The notes: generated by a model from the sequence alone, not told the origin. 64,000 nt of DNA from Bacillus sp. REN16 (GCF_020731355.1 NZ_JAJFZK010000006.1:124001-188000); one strand, 5' to 3'. Shown: positions 1-8,323, numbered from the stretch's first letter. Numbers and translations are program-made.

Positions 1-128
1 ATCACAGCTTTCCCATTTATTCGAAGGATTACAACGAATTGAGCTCGTATTTGGAGCTAAACGGACAGTATTTAAAAAGTATGTCTATTTTCGATAAAGC
101 TTGGGAGCTATACCTAAATGAAGATTGA
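1..128 (+). CDS. yozE: YozE family protein, C-terminal part (gene starts before window)
   Basis: Only the last ~42 codons are present, read in the frame beginning at base 3 and ending with TGA at 126-128. The fragment contains HSFP, then SSYLELN and FDKAWELY, which match what I remember of B. subtilis YozE, a ~74-residue protein with a SAM-like helical fold and no known enzymatic role. It is followed at once by an intrinsic terminator and then by yodN, as expected for the yozD/yodN/yozE neighbourhood of B. subtilis. The start, promoter and N-terminus lie outside the window. The family call is from memory of the sequence; no function can be given. Confidence 0.85.
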   Translation, partial: HSFPIYSKDYNELSSYLELNGQYLKSMSIFDKAWELYLNED

Positions 129-135
129 GTGTTCA

Positions 136-166
136 ACCACCGAGATACAGATTCTCGGTGGTTTTT
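136..166 (+). terminator. Intrinsic terminator after yozE
   Basis: A perfect 10-bp stem (136-145 with 153-162) with a 7-nt loop is followed by five T. It closes the yozE transcript. Confidence 0.9.
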
Positions 167-206
167 AAGTTGGATGAAATGATATTTTTAAAATACTGTC
201 GCTGTT

Positions 207-246
207 CAGGATTTACTGCCACTAAACAGGATTTACTGTCACTAAC
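207..246. repeat. Two tandem copies of a 20-bp sequence
   Basis: CAGGATTTACTG(C/T)CACTAA occurs twice head to tail with a 20-bp period in the 258-bp gap before yodN. No gene or other signal is visible in this gap. Significance unknown. Confidence 0.6.
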
Positions 247-424
247 CGAATTGCATGCCCCCTCACGACCTTTAAACCGAACACTCCAATACCCACAAAT
301 TTTAGGCTCGCCCCCCACTAATTTTTCTTATCTCACAAGCCCTATTCCAATGCCGTTTTACATGGGCCTTGCATATACTATCACACACCCTTCAAATCGA
401 CACAAAAGCTAAAGGGATGAGGAT

Positions 425-1117
425 ATGGATGGTAAAAATAAAAAGCCAAAATACAAACTAGGGGATATCGTTGTAGTTACGTTATATGGAACAGTTGGGT
501 CTGTGACTGATATTCGCAAGCTAGATGGGAATTTTCTATATAAAGTTAATAAAGGTGAAGCATTTTATTCGGAAGCTGCATTAACTCTGCTATCTGAATA
601 CAAAGCAATGCCAATCGAAATTGAAAAAATCGAAATTGAATATAAATATTATTTTGGTGACCTTGTCTTTGTTCAAGGCTATGAGAATGATGTGTTTAAA
701 ATTGTCGGGATACACACAGAAATTTGGAGATATAAAGAGGGTGCATGGGAGGATGTGATTTACGAATTAGCGCGAGTGACAGATGGTGAGTGGCTCGAAG
801 CGGGAGAGGATGAGCTGACACTACTTGCAGATTTTGATCAAGCCGAAACATTCCTTCAAAAATATTCGTTGAAGTATTTTGTGAAAAAGAAAAACAAAAA
901 TGTGGGGATGTATGAAAATATGGATATCTATCGTAAATCCGAAAAAGATCATATGCGTATCAAAAAAGAAAAAAAAGAAATCATTGACGGCTTACTTGAT
1001 GTCTACAACGACTACAAGATCCTGTACGATATGTTCCAGGATCAGAAATATAAAGATGTGATGGATTTAGCAATGAAGAATTTACAAAAATTTGAGTCTG
1101 GGAAAGGTAACGATTAA
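425..1117 (+). CDS. yodN: YodN-like conserved protein of unknown function
   Basis: This 230-residue soluble protein has no signal peptide or membrane segment. The first half holds two short beta-rich repeats starting KYKLGDIVVV and YYFGDLVFV, each followed by a stretch naming an aspartate/glutamate-rich strand, suggestive of two SH3/KOW-like barrels. The C-terminal third (about 160-225) is charged and predicted helical. Position between yozE and yozD supports YodN by synteny with B. subtilis; the sequence itself I recognise only weakly. The ATG follows GATGAGG at short spacing. Its stop overlaps by 4 bp, tail to tail, the stop of the small minus-strand gene. Function is unknown. Confidence 0.7.
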   Translation: MDGKNKKPKYKLGDIVVVTLYGTVGSVTDIRKLDGNFLYKVNKGEAFYSEAALTLLSEYKAMPIEIEKIEIEYKYYFGDLVFVQGYENDVFKIVGIHTEIWRYKEGAWEDVIYELARVTDGEWLEAGEDELTLLADFDQAETFLQKYSLKYFVKKKNKNVGMYENMDIYRKSEKDHMRIKKEKKEIIDGLLDVYNDYKILYDMFQDQKYKDVMDLAMKNLQKFESGKGND

Positions 1118-1311
1118 CCCATGAAGAATGCTTGGACTAACACATAAATGAAATAAGGGATCCCTAAAAATAAAATAGCAGAAAATAATCCTTTTGTTAC
1201 TTTTCCTAACACTTTGTCGAACCCATCTCCGTCAATAAATTCAAGGAATTTATTTGTCTCTTTGACTTCTTCTTTAACTGGGAATTTTAGGATAACGGCA
1301 TGCTTTGTCAT
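1114..1311 (-). CDS. Small single-pass membrane protein, unknown
   Basis: This 65-residue protein starts at ATG 1311, chosen because GGAGGGG lies 5 bases upstream; a longer frame to 1338 lacks a ribosome site. Residues 1-40 are polar (ending ...KVLGKVTKGL) and residues ~41-64 form one hydrophobic segment, so a C-terminal tail anchor is likely. It runs opposite to yodN and yozD, which flank it. I do not recognise the family and assign no function. The good ribosome site and the clean N-terminal hydrophilic/C-terminal membrane layout support a real gene. Confidence 0.7.
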   Translation of the reverse strand: MTKHAVILKFPVKEEVKETNKFLEFIDGDGFDKVLGKVTKGLFSAILFLGIPYFIYVLVQAFFMG

Positions 1312-1454
1312 GAGAACCCCTCCATTAGGCTTGTCCACTATTTATATTTCATCCTATGTATGAACCTTTGAATTCATGACTAAAAAATAAAATACATACG
1401 AAAATGACATAGGTGTAGGTTTTAAAACATACATCTTATGTAAAGGGGGCGATC

Positions 1455-1628
1455 ATGCTGAAGGAAATTGAGGTTGTTATTGATACGGAGGAAATTGCGG
1501 AATTTTTCTATAACGAGCTTGTCCAAAGGGGATTTGCCCCAGGCGAGGAAGAGCTAGAGGAGCTAGCAGATATCACCTTTGAATACTTGCTTTATAAATG
1601 CGTAATCGATGAAGAAAATGAAGATTGA
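1455..1628 (+). CDS. yozD: YozD family protein, unknown function
   Basis: A 57-residue acidic protein beginning MLKEIEVVIDTEEIAEFF and continuing with EELEELADITF and ending in an acidic tail. This closely matches remembered B. subtilis YozD. ATG at 1455 follows AAAGGGGG. It is monocistronic, between an opposite-strand small membrane gene and its own terminator. The highly acidic helical composition suggests a protein-protein interaction role, but no function is known. Confidence 0.85.
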   Translation: MLKEIEVVIDTEEIAEFFYNELVQRGFAPGEEELEELADITFEYLLYKCVIDEENED

Positions 1629-1636
1629 GTACATAT

Positions 1637-1662
1637 GACGGCGGAAAACCCGTCGTTTTTTT
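1637..1662 (+). terminator. Terminator after yozD
   Basis: A short GACGG/CCGTC stem with an 8-base loop is followed by seven T. Confidence 0.7.
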
Positions 1663-1766
1663 GTTGGTTAAAAAAATCAATTTTTTAGAAATTCTTTTTG
1701 TGCCTGGACGTATAGTTTTATATCAAGGTGTAAGAGGAATACTCGAAAAAATTTTATTGAATATTA

Positions 1767-1796
1767 AAGGGCATCCAAAATATGGACGCCCTTTTT
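1767..1796. terminator. Bidirectional terminator between yozD and the small minus-strand genes
   Basis: An 11-bp stem with one mismatch (1767-1777 with 1783-1793) has A-rich sequence on the left and T5 on the right, so it can end the leftward small-gene transcript and back up the yozD terminator. Confidence 0.7.
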
Positions 1797-1802
1797 CTTA
1801 TA

Positions 1803-1949
1803 TCATTTATTATGTCCAGGACCGTTTTTTCGGCCGCCTGCCGCGGAAAATTCTTTTCCATGTGCGATTTGTTCTGCTTCGATTGCTTCTGGTGGTACAT
1901 GATTATTCTTCTTTGGTGCACCAGTTCGTGCGCGATTTTTTTTACCCAT
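1803..1949 (-). CDS. Small basic protein (48 aa), possibly spore-associated
   Basis: The protein begins MGKKNRARTGAPKK, contains HVPPEAIEAEQIAHG and ends with the Gly/Asn-rich GGRKNGPGHNK. It is hydrophilic and basic, without signal or membrane segment. ATG 1949 follows GGAGGG at 7-8 bases. It sits just downstream of a second small gene on the same strand and upstream of a terminator, so the pair may be cotranscribed. Composition resembles minor small acid-soluble spore proteins, but I cannot match it to a named Ssp family; that role is only a guess. Confidence 0.65.
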   Translation of the reverse strand: MGKKNRARTGAPKKNNHVPPEAIEAEQIAHGKEFSAAGGRKNGPGHNK

Positions 1950-1963
1950 ATATATCCCTCCGC

Positions 1964-2098
1964 TTATTTAGGCTGGATAAAGCCATCTTTTTCTTTCTTC
2001 GATGTATTTGGTGGATTGCCAACACCTTTTGTTGTGTCGGTAGCATTTGCATATTCAACAGCCTGACGCAATTTTTTGCTCATTCTTTCATTTGCCAC
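1964..2098 (-). CDS. Small polar protein (44 aa), unknown
   Basis: GTG 2098 follows GGAGGG with 9-base spacing and gives a hydrophilic peptide with a short amphipathic N-terminal helix (SKKLRQAVEYANA) and a Gly/Pro/Asn stretch near GVGNPPNTSKKEK. It lies 14 bp upstream of the 48-residue gene, so both are likely in one transcript, divergent from deoD. No family is recognised. The strong ribosome site and shared orientation support a real gene. Confidence 0.6.
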   Translation of the reverse strand: MANERMSKKLRQAVEYANATDTTKGVGNPPNTSKKEKDGFIQPK

Positions 2099-2229
2099 GT
2101 ATGAAAACCCTCCTTCAAAAATGATACACCCATAGCTTTCCCCAGTTTTTTGCGTTCATGACAATTTTTAAGTAGAATGTATATGTGGTAAGATAGGAAA
2201 CATGCAATATTTACATAGGAGGAACATGA

Positions 2230-2934
2230 ATGAGTACACATATTGGTGCAAAGCAAGGGGATATTGCTGAAACAATATTGCTTCCAGGAGACCCATTGCG
2301 TGCAAAATATATTGCAGAAAACTTTTTTGAAAATGTAAATTGTTACAATGAAGTGCGTGGAATGCTTGGTTTTACTGGTACATATAAAGGAAAGCGAGTA
2401 TCTGTACAAGGAACAGGAATGGGTGTTCCATCCATCTCCATCTACATACATGAATTAATGAATGAATATGGTGTCCAAAACTTAATTCGCGTTGGGACTT
2501 GCGGTGCGATTCAGAAAGATGTGAAAGTGCGTGATGTCATTCTAGCGATGACGTCATCAACGAATTCACAGATGAACCGCATCAACTTTGGAACTGTGGA
2601 CTTTGCGCCAACAGCATCATTTGATCTATTGAAAAAAGCGTATGATGCCGGAATTGACAAGGGTTTAAATCTAAAAGTAGGAAATGTCTTCACAAGTGAT
2701 GTATTCTACAATGAAAATGCAGAATTAGAAAAATGGGCTCAATACGGTATACTTGCTGTAGAAATGGAAACAACTGCATTATACACATTAGCAGCGAAGT
2801 TTGGACGAAATGCATTATCTGTTTTAACGGTGAGTGATCATATTTTAACTGGAGAAGAAACAACAGCCGAAGAACGACAAACCACATTTAATGATATGAT
2901 CGAGGTTGCGCTTGAAGCAGCGTTGAAGGAATAA
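2230..2934 (+). CDS. deoD: Purine nucleoside phosphorylase, DeoD type
   Basis: Cytosolic hexameric enzyme of purine salvage: purine (deoxy)nucleoside + phosphate to base + (deoxy)ribose-1-phosphate. The 234-residue length is typical. Visible family features are [14 protein letters not shown] with the phosphate-site [10 protein letters not shown], the [10 protein letters not shown] segment, the ribose/phosphate region [11 protein letters not shown], the MEMETTALY-type segment ([12 protein letters not shown]) and the catalytic [10 protein letters not shown] near the C-terminus. ATG is preceded by AGGAGG. It is monocistronic, with a terminator-like hairpin following, and divergent from the two small genes upstream. 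Very secure call. Confidence 0.97.
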   Translation: MSTHIGAKQGDIAETILLPGDPLRAKYIAENFFENVNCYNEVRGMLGFTGTYKGKRVSVQGTGMGVPSISIYIHELMNEYGVQNLIRVGTCGAIQKDVKVRDVILAMTSSTNSQMNRINFGTVDFAPTASFDLLKKAYDAGIDKGLNLKVGNVFTSDVFYNENAELEKWAQYGILAVEMETTALYTLAAKFGRNALSVLTVSDHILTGEETTAEERQTTFNDMIEVALEAALKE

Positions 2935-2938
2935 TTTG

Positions 2939-2980
2939 AAAGGGGAAAAGATTTCGGGTTTCGAGATTTTTTCCTCTTTT
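2939..2980 (+). terminator. Terminator-like hairpin after deoD
   Basis: A long, A/T-rich imperfect stem (AGGGGAAAAGATTTCG against CGAGATTTTTTCCTCT) is followed by TTTT. Confidence 0.6.
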
Positions 2981-2996
2981 ATTAGGGTGATCAAAT

Positions 2997-5189
2997 ATGG
3001 AAAATCGTTTTGTTAAATATGGTGTAACACTTGTAATCGTGCTAATTGTTCTCTTTTTTGGTTCAAAAATTTTTTCTCCATCGGAAGTCTTTACTGACAC
3101 CGATGAAGCCGTTAAAAGTGAGTTGATTGTAAACGGCTTCAAAATTGACGGGATTACGTTCTATGGAAATCAAGTTCTCGCTATGCTTGAAGAAAAAGGT
3201 GAAAAGAAGCTTTATATTGGAGATAGACAGCAATCCGTTATCGAAAATGTGAAGCCGTGGGTTGATTTTCAGCTTCCGAAGAGTCCGGATAAAACCTATC
3301 AAGGGGTTGAAGTTAATCCAGATTCTCACCTTATGTATTTGTATGGGAAAAAGAAAGATGGCAGTAATTTTATGGAAATCATTAATATTGCAACGAAAGA
3401 AACGGTTTCAGAAATCCCGTTTGAGGATTCAGCTGAAATCAGCAATATTAAGTTCAAGAATGGGTATATGGAAGGAATGCTGTACGCGAGAACCAATCCA
3501 GAAAAGCAAAACGCGGAAATCATTTTTAATACGACCGAATTTAATTCTCATATGGATTTATTAGTCGTTGAGCTGCCATCAAAAAAAGCAAAACTCGACT
3601 GGGTTGATGCCAATCCGGAGCTAGAACAGATTGTCTACACGATCAAAGATGAAGGCAAGGTTTCGGCATATGTTCACGATCTTACAACCAATCAAACGAC
3701 TCAGCTAAAAAAAATAAATGGAGATAAGTTTTTATTCGATGGCGAACAGCTTGTCGGTTTTAAATCAAAGAAAGACAAGCTTGAAATTAAAGTCTACGAA
3801 TACAAGCAATCAGATTCGGCTGTGGAAAAACAGTCTGAAACATATGATATCGTTATTAAAAATGGAATTGTACTTGATCCAGATAAAGAGACTCTAAAAA
3901 TTGGGTATCATGTTGGCATAATCGATGATAAAGTGGCAGCAATCACAAAAACAACTATTAAAGGTAAAACCGAAATTGATGCGTATCAAAAAATTGTAAG
4001 TCCAGGTTTTATTGATATGCTCTCGTTCAATCCAAGTCCGATGGGAGCGAAATTTAAAATTGCTGACGGGGTCACAACGAACCTCTCAATGCACGGGTGT
4101 ACTGTTGATTTTAATGGTTTTTTTAATCAGTACGGTCAATATCCAACATCAGTAAACTACGGTGGTGCCTTGTATGCAGTTCGCCTGCGCTATGAGGCAG
4201 GTCTCGGTAATCATGGCACGCCAACTCAGGAACAAATTGATTATATGGTAAAACGGGCTCGTGAGGAAATTAAAAAAGGTGCACTTTCAGTCGCGTTTAG
4301 TCCTGAGTATTATCCTGGAACCACCCCAGAAGAGATCAAAGCCATCATGAAGGTTGCAAAGGAATATGGGCTTGTTACTCATTTTCATGGCAGACACTCC
4401 AGTCTAACAGGTGAGCACACTAGTATTGATTCTGTTAAAGAAGTCCTGGGCTATGCAAGGGAGCTTGATGCACCGGTTCATTTTATGCATCTCCATAGTA
4501 CAGGAGGGACAGGTGCGATGGATGAGGCACTTGCATTAATTGAAGAAGCTCGCTCTGAAGGTTATCAAGTCACATATGACGTCTATCCATATGATTCATG
4601 GGCGACGAATATTTCATTTGAACGTATGGCAGGAGACTGGCAGTCACGTTTTGGCATCACTTATTCCGATATTCAGGTTGCGGGAACAACCGAGCGATTG
4701 ACAGCAGAAACTTTTCCAAAGTATCGTAAAAAAGGTGGAATCGTCATTGTCTATGCAATGGAGGAGAAAGAGCTCATTCAAGCACTCCAGGTCGAGCATA
4801 GTATGATTGGCAGTGATGCGACAATGGATAATGAATTTAATCATCCTAGGGGAGCGGGAACCTTTTCAAGGTTTATTGGGCGATATATTCGTGACCTTGA
4901 TGTTTTGCCGCTTATGGAAGGGATGAAGAAGATAACAATTCATTCTGCAAGACAGATTGAGGATATTGCACCGGCGATGGCTACACGAGGAAGACTCCAT
5001 GAAGGCGCCACGGCCGATATTACGGTGTTTGACTACAATACAATCATTGATACATCGACAGCTGAAAAACCAGCATCACCTTCAAAAGGAGTCGACTATG
5101 TCATTGTATCTGGGAAAATTACAAAGGATGACACAGGAGTACTAACTCAAGTTAAAAATGGACAACCAATCATTGGAGTATTTAAGTAA
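2997..5189 (+). CDS. Membrane-anchored N-acyl-D-amino-acid deacylase-like amidohydrolase
   Basis: A 730-residue protein. Residues 8-23 form a membrane segment without a lipobox, so it is probably an N-terminally anchored extracytoplasmic protein. Residues ~40-275 are beta-rich and resemble a truncated propeller. From ~283 (YDIVIKNGIVLDP) an amidohydrolase of the D-aminoacylase/N-acyl-D-Glu deacylase group begins. Zinc-site candidates seen are Cys368, His residues in HFHGRH (~462-466) and HFMHLH (~495-500), and Asp607 in IGSD followed by HPRGAGTFSR. The usual PGFIDxHxH motif reads PGFIDMLSFN, so both histidines are missing. Likely substrates are D-amino-acid amides, perhaps from cell wall; this is inference. 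Confidence 0.75.
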   Translation: MENRFVKYGVTLVIVLIVLFFGSKIFSPSEVFTDTDEAVKSELIVNGFKIDGITFYGNQVLAMLEEKGEKKLYIGDRQQSVIENVKPWVDFQLPKSPDKTYQGVEVNPDSHLMYLYGKKKDGSNFMEIINIATKETVSEIPFEDSAEISNIKFKNGYMEGMLYARTNPEKQNAEIIFNTTEFNSHMDLLVVELPSKKAKLDWVDANPELEQIVYTIKDEGKVSAYVHDLTTNQTTQLKKINGDKFLFDGEQLVGFKSKKDKLEIKVYEYKQSDSAVEKQSETYDIVIKNGIVLDPDKETLKIGYHVGIIDDKVAAITKTTIKGKTEIDAYQKIVSPGFIDMLSFNPSPMGAKFKIADGVTTNLSMHGCTVDFNGFFNQYGQYPTSVNYGGALYAVRLRYEAGLGNHGTPTQEQIDYMVKRAREEIKKGALSVAFSPEYYPGTTPEEIKAIMKVAKEYGLVTHFHGRHSSLTGEHTSIDSVKEVLGYARELDAPVHFMHLHSTGGTGAMDEALALIEEARSEGYQVTYDVYPYDSWATNISFERMAGDWQSRFGITYSDIQVAGTTERLTAETFPKYRKKGGIVIVYAMEEKELIQALQVEHSMIGSDATMDNEFNHPRGAGTFSRFIGRYIRDLDVLPLMEGMKKITIHSARQIEDIAPAMATRGRLHEGATADITVFDYNTIIDTSTAEKPASPSKGVDYVIVSGKITKDDTGVLTQVKNGQPIIGVFK

Positions 5190-5271
5190 AAGCACAGCGT
5201 CCGTTTTGGCTCATTTTTACAGCCGTATTCCTCTCTAAAAACGCAAATACTTTTAAAGAGGTGATTTTATC

Positions 5272-5511
5272 ATGAATCATGAGAAAGATTTTGATCGAAA
5301 TCATAACCGTGAGGATGCGCTAACAGATAATGCCTTAAAGGAAATTCTGGAAACAGCCTATTCAGCAGAATCTGAACTGATGCGACGCTATTTGATTACC
5401 TCTGAAAGAATTCATCATGATGTGGAACTAAAGGAAAGACTTGCCAATTTTGCAGAAGGAAATGCGAAACGGACTAAACAACTCCAAAATGAACTTGAAA
5501 AATTACACTAA
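5272..5511 (+). CDS. Small helical protein, unknown
   Basis: A 79-residue hydrophilic protein with ATG preceded by AGAGGTG. After a charged N-terminus (MNHEKDFDRNHNRED) nearly everything is predicted helix, with repeated Glu/Leu/Arg patterns (LKEILETAYSAESELMRRYL and LANFAEGNAKRTKQLQNELE) like one or two helices of a ferritin-like bundle. No cysteine and no membrane segment. It follows the deacylase-like gene by 82 bp and has its own terminator. I do not recognise the family; a resemblance to half of a spore-coat CotF-type bundle is only a guess. Confidence 0.7.
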   Translation: MNHEKDFDRNHNREDALTDNALKEILETAYSAESELMRRYLITSERIHHDVELKERLANFAEGNAKRTKQLQNELEKLH

Positions 5512-5517
5512 ATAATT

Positions 5518-5546
5518 GCCACGGAGGTCTTCTTCGTGGCTTTTTG
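5518..5546 (+). terminator. Terminator after the 79-residue gene
   Basis: GCCACG/CGTGGC stem with an 11-base loop and T5. Confidence 0.8.
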
Positions 5547-5606
5547 TATACATGAAACAATGGTTAATTGCTTAAGCTATATTCAAACAATTATGGAGGT
5601 GTATCG

Positions 5607-6416
5607 ATGCCTGAGTTGCCAGAAATGGAGACCTATAAAAACCTCCTCCAGTTAAAAATAGCAGGATATACGATTAATAGCGTCGAGGTAAATCGTGAAA
5701 AATCGATTAACAGCTCGATTGCAGAGTTTAAAAATGAGCTTATTGGCAATAAAATTACCCGCATCCATCGCAGGGCAAAGCAGTTAATTTTTGATCTATC
5801 AAGTGGTAAAAAACTATTGCTTCACCTCATGTTAGGTGGCTTAATGTACATTGAAACAGATGACGATACTATTACAAGGACAAAACAAGTTATTCTTAGC
5901 TTTGGGTCGCATAGGCTTGTTTTCATGGGTCTTCGATTAGGTTACTTACACCTGCTTACTTCAAAAGAAGTGGAGGAGGAATTTGCTAACCTAGGTCCTG
6001 AGCCACTTCAGCCCAATTTTACACCACAGGTTTTTCAAAAATTAGCCGAACACAAAAAAGGAAAACTGAAAACAACATTAGTAGATCAACAATTTATTGC
6101 CGGAATCGGAAATCGCTACTCGGATGAAATTTGCTTCGCTGCCGAATTACTGCCAACCAGAGCCTTTGATTCCCTCGACAATTCCCAGTTACAAAAACTT
6201 CATTCATCGATTCAAACTGTATTACAGGAAGGAATTAGCCACGGTGGATACATCGATTTGCCTCTATTTAGAGGAGATCAACTAACAGGCGGTTTCGAGG
6301 AAAGATGCAGAGTGTATAATCGAGAAGGTGAGCCATGTGTCCGCTGTGGCTCGGTGATTGTGAAGAAGGAAGTGTCCTCACGCAAGACATTTTTTTGTGC
6401 AAATTGCCAAATCTGA
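5607..6416 (+). CDS. Fpg/Nei-family DNA glycosylase
   Basis: Bifunctional glycosylase/AP lyase for oxidised bases. Start ATG 5607 gives the diagnostic MPELPEMETY, where Pro2 supplies the catalytic amine and Glu3 is essential; GGAGG lies 8 bases upstream. Lys58 in HRRAKQL matches the conserved catalytic lysine region, IAGIGNRYSDEICF is the H2TH-associated DNA-binding segment, and the C-terminus is a zinc finger CxxC-x17-CxxC (CVRC...CANC). At 269 residues it is normal in length. It is not next to polA or coaE, the usual setting of mutM in Bacillus, so it is probably a second family member rather than the main MutM. Confidence 0.88.
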   Translation: MPELPEMETYKNLLQLKIAGYTINSVEVNREKSINSSIAEFKNELIGNKITRIHRRAKQLIFDLSSGKKLLLHLMLGGLMYIETDDDTITRTKQVILSFGSHRLVFMGLRLGYLHLLTSKEVEEEFANLGPEPLQPNFTPQVFQKLAEHKKGKLKTTLVDQQFIAGIGNRYSDEICFAAELLPTRAFDSLDNSQLQKLHSSIQTVLQEGISHGGYIDLPLFRGDQLTGGFEERCRVYNREGEPCVRCGSVIVKKEVSSRKTFFCANCQI

Positions 6417-6489
6417 AAAATTTACTTGATTATCATGGTGTTTCATGGCTATTCTATAAGAGAATGAATATTAGAAAGAGGGAAAAAAC

Positions 6490-6756
6490 ATGGCAGAAAA
6501 AACTTTTACAATTACAAGCGATGCAGGCTTACACGCTAGACCAGCTACGAAGCTCGTACATAAAGCAAGTCAATATCAATCAGAAATTACACTTAGCTTC
6601 AATGGAAAATCTGTTAACCTTAAATCAATCATGGGTGTAATGTCTTTAGGTGTTCCAAAAGGCTCACAAATCGTGATTCAAGCTGAAGGTAATGATGAAG
6701 ATGCTGCATTAGAAGGTATCGGTTCTGTATTAAAAGATGAAAAATTAGGTGAATAA
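6490..6756 (+). CDS. ptsH: HPr, phosphocarrier protein of the PTS
   Basis: An 88-residue HPr. His15 in GLHARPA, phosphorylated by enzyme I, and Ser46 in [11 protein letters not shown], phosphorylated by HPr kinase, are both present; the latter makes it competent for CcpA-mediated catabolite repression. The presence of His15 argues against Crh. It has a good ribosome site (AGAGGG) and its own terminator, with no ptsI or ptsG next to it, unlike the usual ptsHI operon. It could be the only HPr or a paralogue; the window cannot tell. Confidence 0.93.
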   Translation: MAEKTFTITSDAGLHARPATKLVHKASQYQSEITLSFNGKSVNLKSIMGVMSLGVPKGSQIVIQAEGNDEDAALEGIGSVLKDEKLGE

Positions 6757-6764
6757 TTAAAAAT

Positions 6765-6797
6765 AGAAAACAACCATCGATTGGATGGTTGTTTTCT
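6765..6797. terminator. Bidirectional terminator between ptsH and the minus-strand gene
   Basis: A perfect 14-bp stem (6765-6778 with 6784-6797), A-rich on the left arm and T-rich on the right, works in both directions. Confidence 0.9.
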
Positions 6798-6798
6798 A

Positions 6799-7032
6799 TT
6801 ACGCTGTATCTTCTTCTTCGTCCTTTGATAATACCAATGCACCGTGGCGGATTAAGTATTGAAAATGAGAGAGAGGGAAGACCCCTTTTTGTCTTGATTC
6901 AAGCTCTATTCGAACAGATGATTGATTTATTTCAACAACTTTTAATGTTTTTGCTTCACATAAGTTCGGAACGAATTTGGACGTAATGCCAAATTCCATA
7001 TTGTTCACAAGTTCAAGGTTTTCTCTTGCCAA
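6799..7032 (-). CDS. Conserved small protein, unknown
   Basis: A 77-residue soluble protein starting at TTG 7032 behind AAGGTGG. It has alternating hydrophobic strands (KTLKVVEINQSSVRIELES) and the segment GVFPLSHFQYLIRHGALVLS, ending in an acidic tail KDEEEDTA. The strand pattern suggests a small beta barrel. It is convergent with ptsH, sharing the terminator, and divergent from yojF. No family recognised; a regulatory or binding role cannot be claimed. Confidence 0.7.
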   Translation of the reverse strand: MARENLELVNNMEFGITSKFVPNLCEAKTLKVVEINQSSVRIELESRQKGVFPLSHFQYLIRHGALVLSKDEEEDTA

Positions 7033-7206
7033 TTTTGTTCACCACCTTCTTCATATACGTAATATACCCAATACGTAGAAAATCATACCAGAAATACTAG
7101 TTATTACAACTTAATTCATTTCAGTTCACATTATTGGAATTTTATTGATAAAATCGTTAATATTTAAATATGATGATTATTTATTTTCAGTTTGGAGGAT
7201 CCACAT

Positions 7207-7551
7207 TTGAAACCGATTAGTAAGGAAGACGTACAGGAATTAATTAACCGTTTTGCCAACCAAAACGTATATATTCACCTTGAAACAACAAATGGCGCAT
7301 ATGCAGTACATTCAGGTGCCCGAAAAACCTCAGCAGGTGCATTTATTCGAAACGCCCTTGTTTCTTATTCAGAAGGAAAAATTGTCGGAAATGACCCATA
7401 CCGTGTAGGCCTTAAGATGGACATAGGCTGGATTTATGCAGAAGGACTTACAGATTGGGAATTAGACGAGAAAGATCGTTTATTACTTGCCGGACATGAT
7501 GAAGAAGGAAAGCTTGCTGTCGCTCTTCAAATCAGCACAACCCCATTCTAA
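7207..7551 (+). CDS. yojF: YojF family protein
   Basis: A 114-residue protein with TTG start at 7207, 8 bases after GGAGG; an upstream in-frame TTG at 7192 overlaps the ribosome site and is rejected. It contains VYIHLETTNGAYA, the RNALVSYSEG segment and IGWIYAEGLT..W, matching what I recall of B. subtilis YojF (DUF1806). The next gene, 48 bp downstream, is bshB2 (yojG), as in B. subtilis, so the two are likely cotranscribed. YojF itself has no established activity; the pairing suggests a link with bacillithiol metabolism, which is inference. Confidence 0.88.
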   Translation: MKPISKEDVQELINRFANQNVYIHLETTNGAYAVHSGARKTSAGAFIRNALVSYSEGKIVGNDPYRVGLKMDIGWIYAEGLTDWELDEKDRLLLAGHDEEGKLAVALQISTTPF

Positions 7552-7599
7552 GGATTTGGGACAATCATTATGGCATAATTTGAATAAAGGAGTAGTAAA

Positions 7600-8280
7600 A
7601 TGGAACGACATATTTTAATCGTACTACCGCACCCAGATGATGAAGCTTTTGGAGTGTCAGGTCTTATTAGTTTAAACACCCAAAAAGGGGTTCCCGTTAC
7701 ATATGCATGTTTAACCCTTGGTGAAATGGGCAGAAATTTAGGGAATCCATTTTTTGCTAACCGTGAAACCTTACCAGAAATTCGCAAGAAAGAGCTAAGA
7801 GAAGCTTGTAAGGCATGTGGCATTACCGATCTTCGCATGCTAGGCTACCGTGATAAAACATTGGAATTTTTAGATCCTGAAAATATTGCAGATAGCATTG
7901 AAGAAATTATTAAAGAACTAAATCCATCCCTTGTAATCACTTTTTATCCGGGACATGGTGTTCACCCTGACCATGATGCAACAGGCGAAGCAACAGTACG
8001 TGCAGTTAAGCGAATTCCAAAAGAAAACCGGCCCATGGTTTACTGCAAGGCCATCACTCACGACCGTGTCGAAAAAATTGGTGAGCATGATGTTGAATTC
8101 GATGTAAGTGAAGTACTGGACAAAAAAATTGCCACATTAAAAGCACATCGCTCCCAAACTGAGGGACTTATGGGCAATTTACTAGAGAAAATCGATAACA
8201 ATGATAAAGAGGTCTTGGAGTGGCTGCGAACAGAAGTGTATTGGACGTATAAATTTGATGATGAAAGTGCTAGGAGCTAA
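7600..8280 (+). CDS. bshB2: Bacillithiol biosynthesis deacetylase BshB2
   Basis: Zinc-dependent deacetylase of the PIG-L/LmbE family that removes acetyl from GlcNAc-malate (and possibly bacillithiol conjugates). Zinc ligands and base are seen in LPHPDDE (His11, Asp13, Asp14) and in HPDHD (~125-130). The 226-residue length is normal. ATG follows AAAGGAG. In B. subtilis BshB1 is the main enzyme and BshB2 a backup; bshB1 sits elsewhere. The yojF-bshB2 pair implies the organism makes bacillithiol. Confidence 0.93.
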   Translation: MERHILIVLPHPDDEAFGVSGLISLNTQKGVPVTYACLTLGEMGRNLGNPFFANRETLPEIRKKELREACKACGITDLRMLGYRDKTLEFLDPENIADSIEEIIKELNPSLVITFYPGHGVHPDHDATGEATVRAVKRIPKENRPMVYCKAITHDRVEKIGEHDVEFDVSEVLDKKIATLKAHRSQTEGLMGNLLEKIDNNDKEVLEWLRTEVYWTYKFDDESARS

Positions 8281-8323
8281 AAAGCCATTTTAGCTCTTAG
8301 ACATAAAAGGAGCTCTTTAAATC

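Noticed and set aside
1625-2104. 159-codon plus-strand open frame between yozD and deoD
   Set aside because: It overlaps the yozD stop, a terminator and two minus-strand genes with good ribosome sites; no initiation site.
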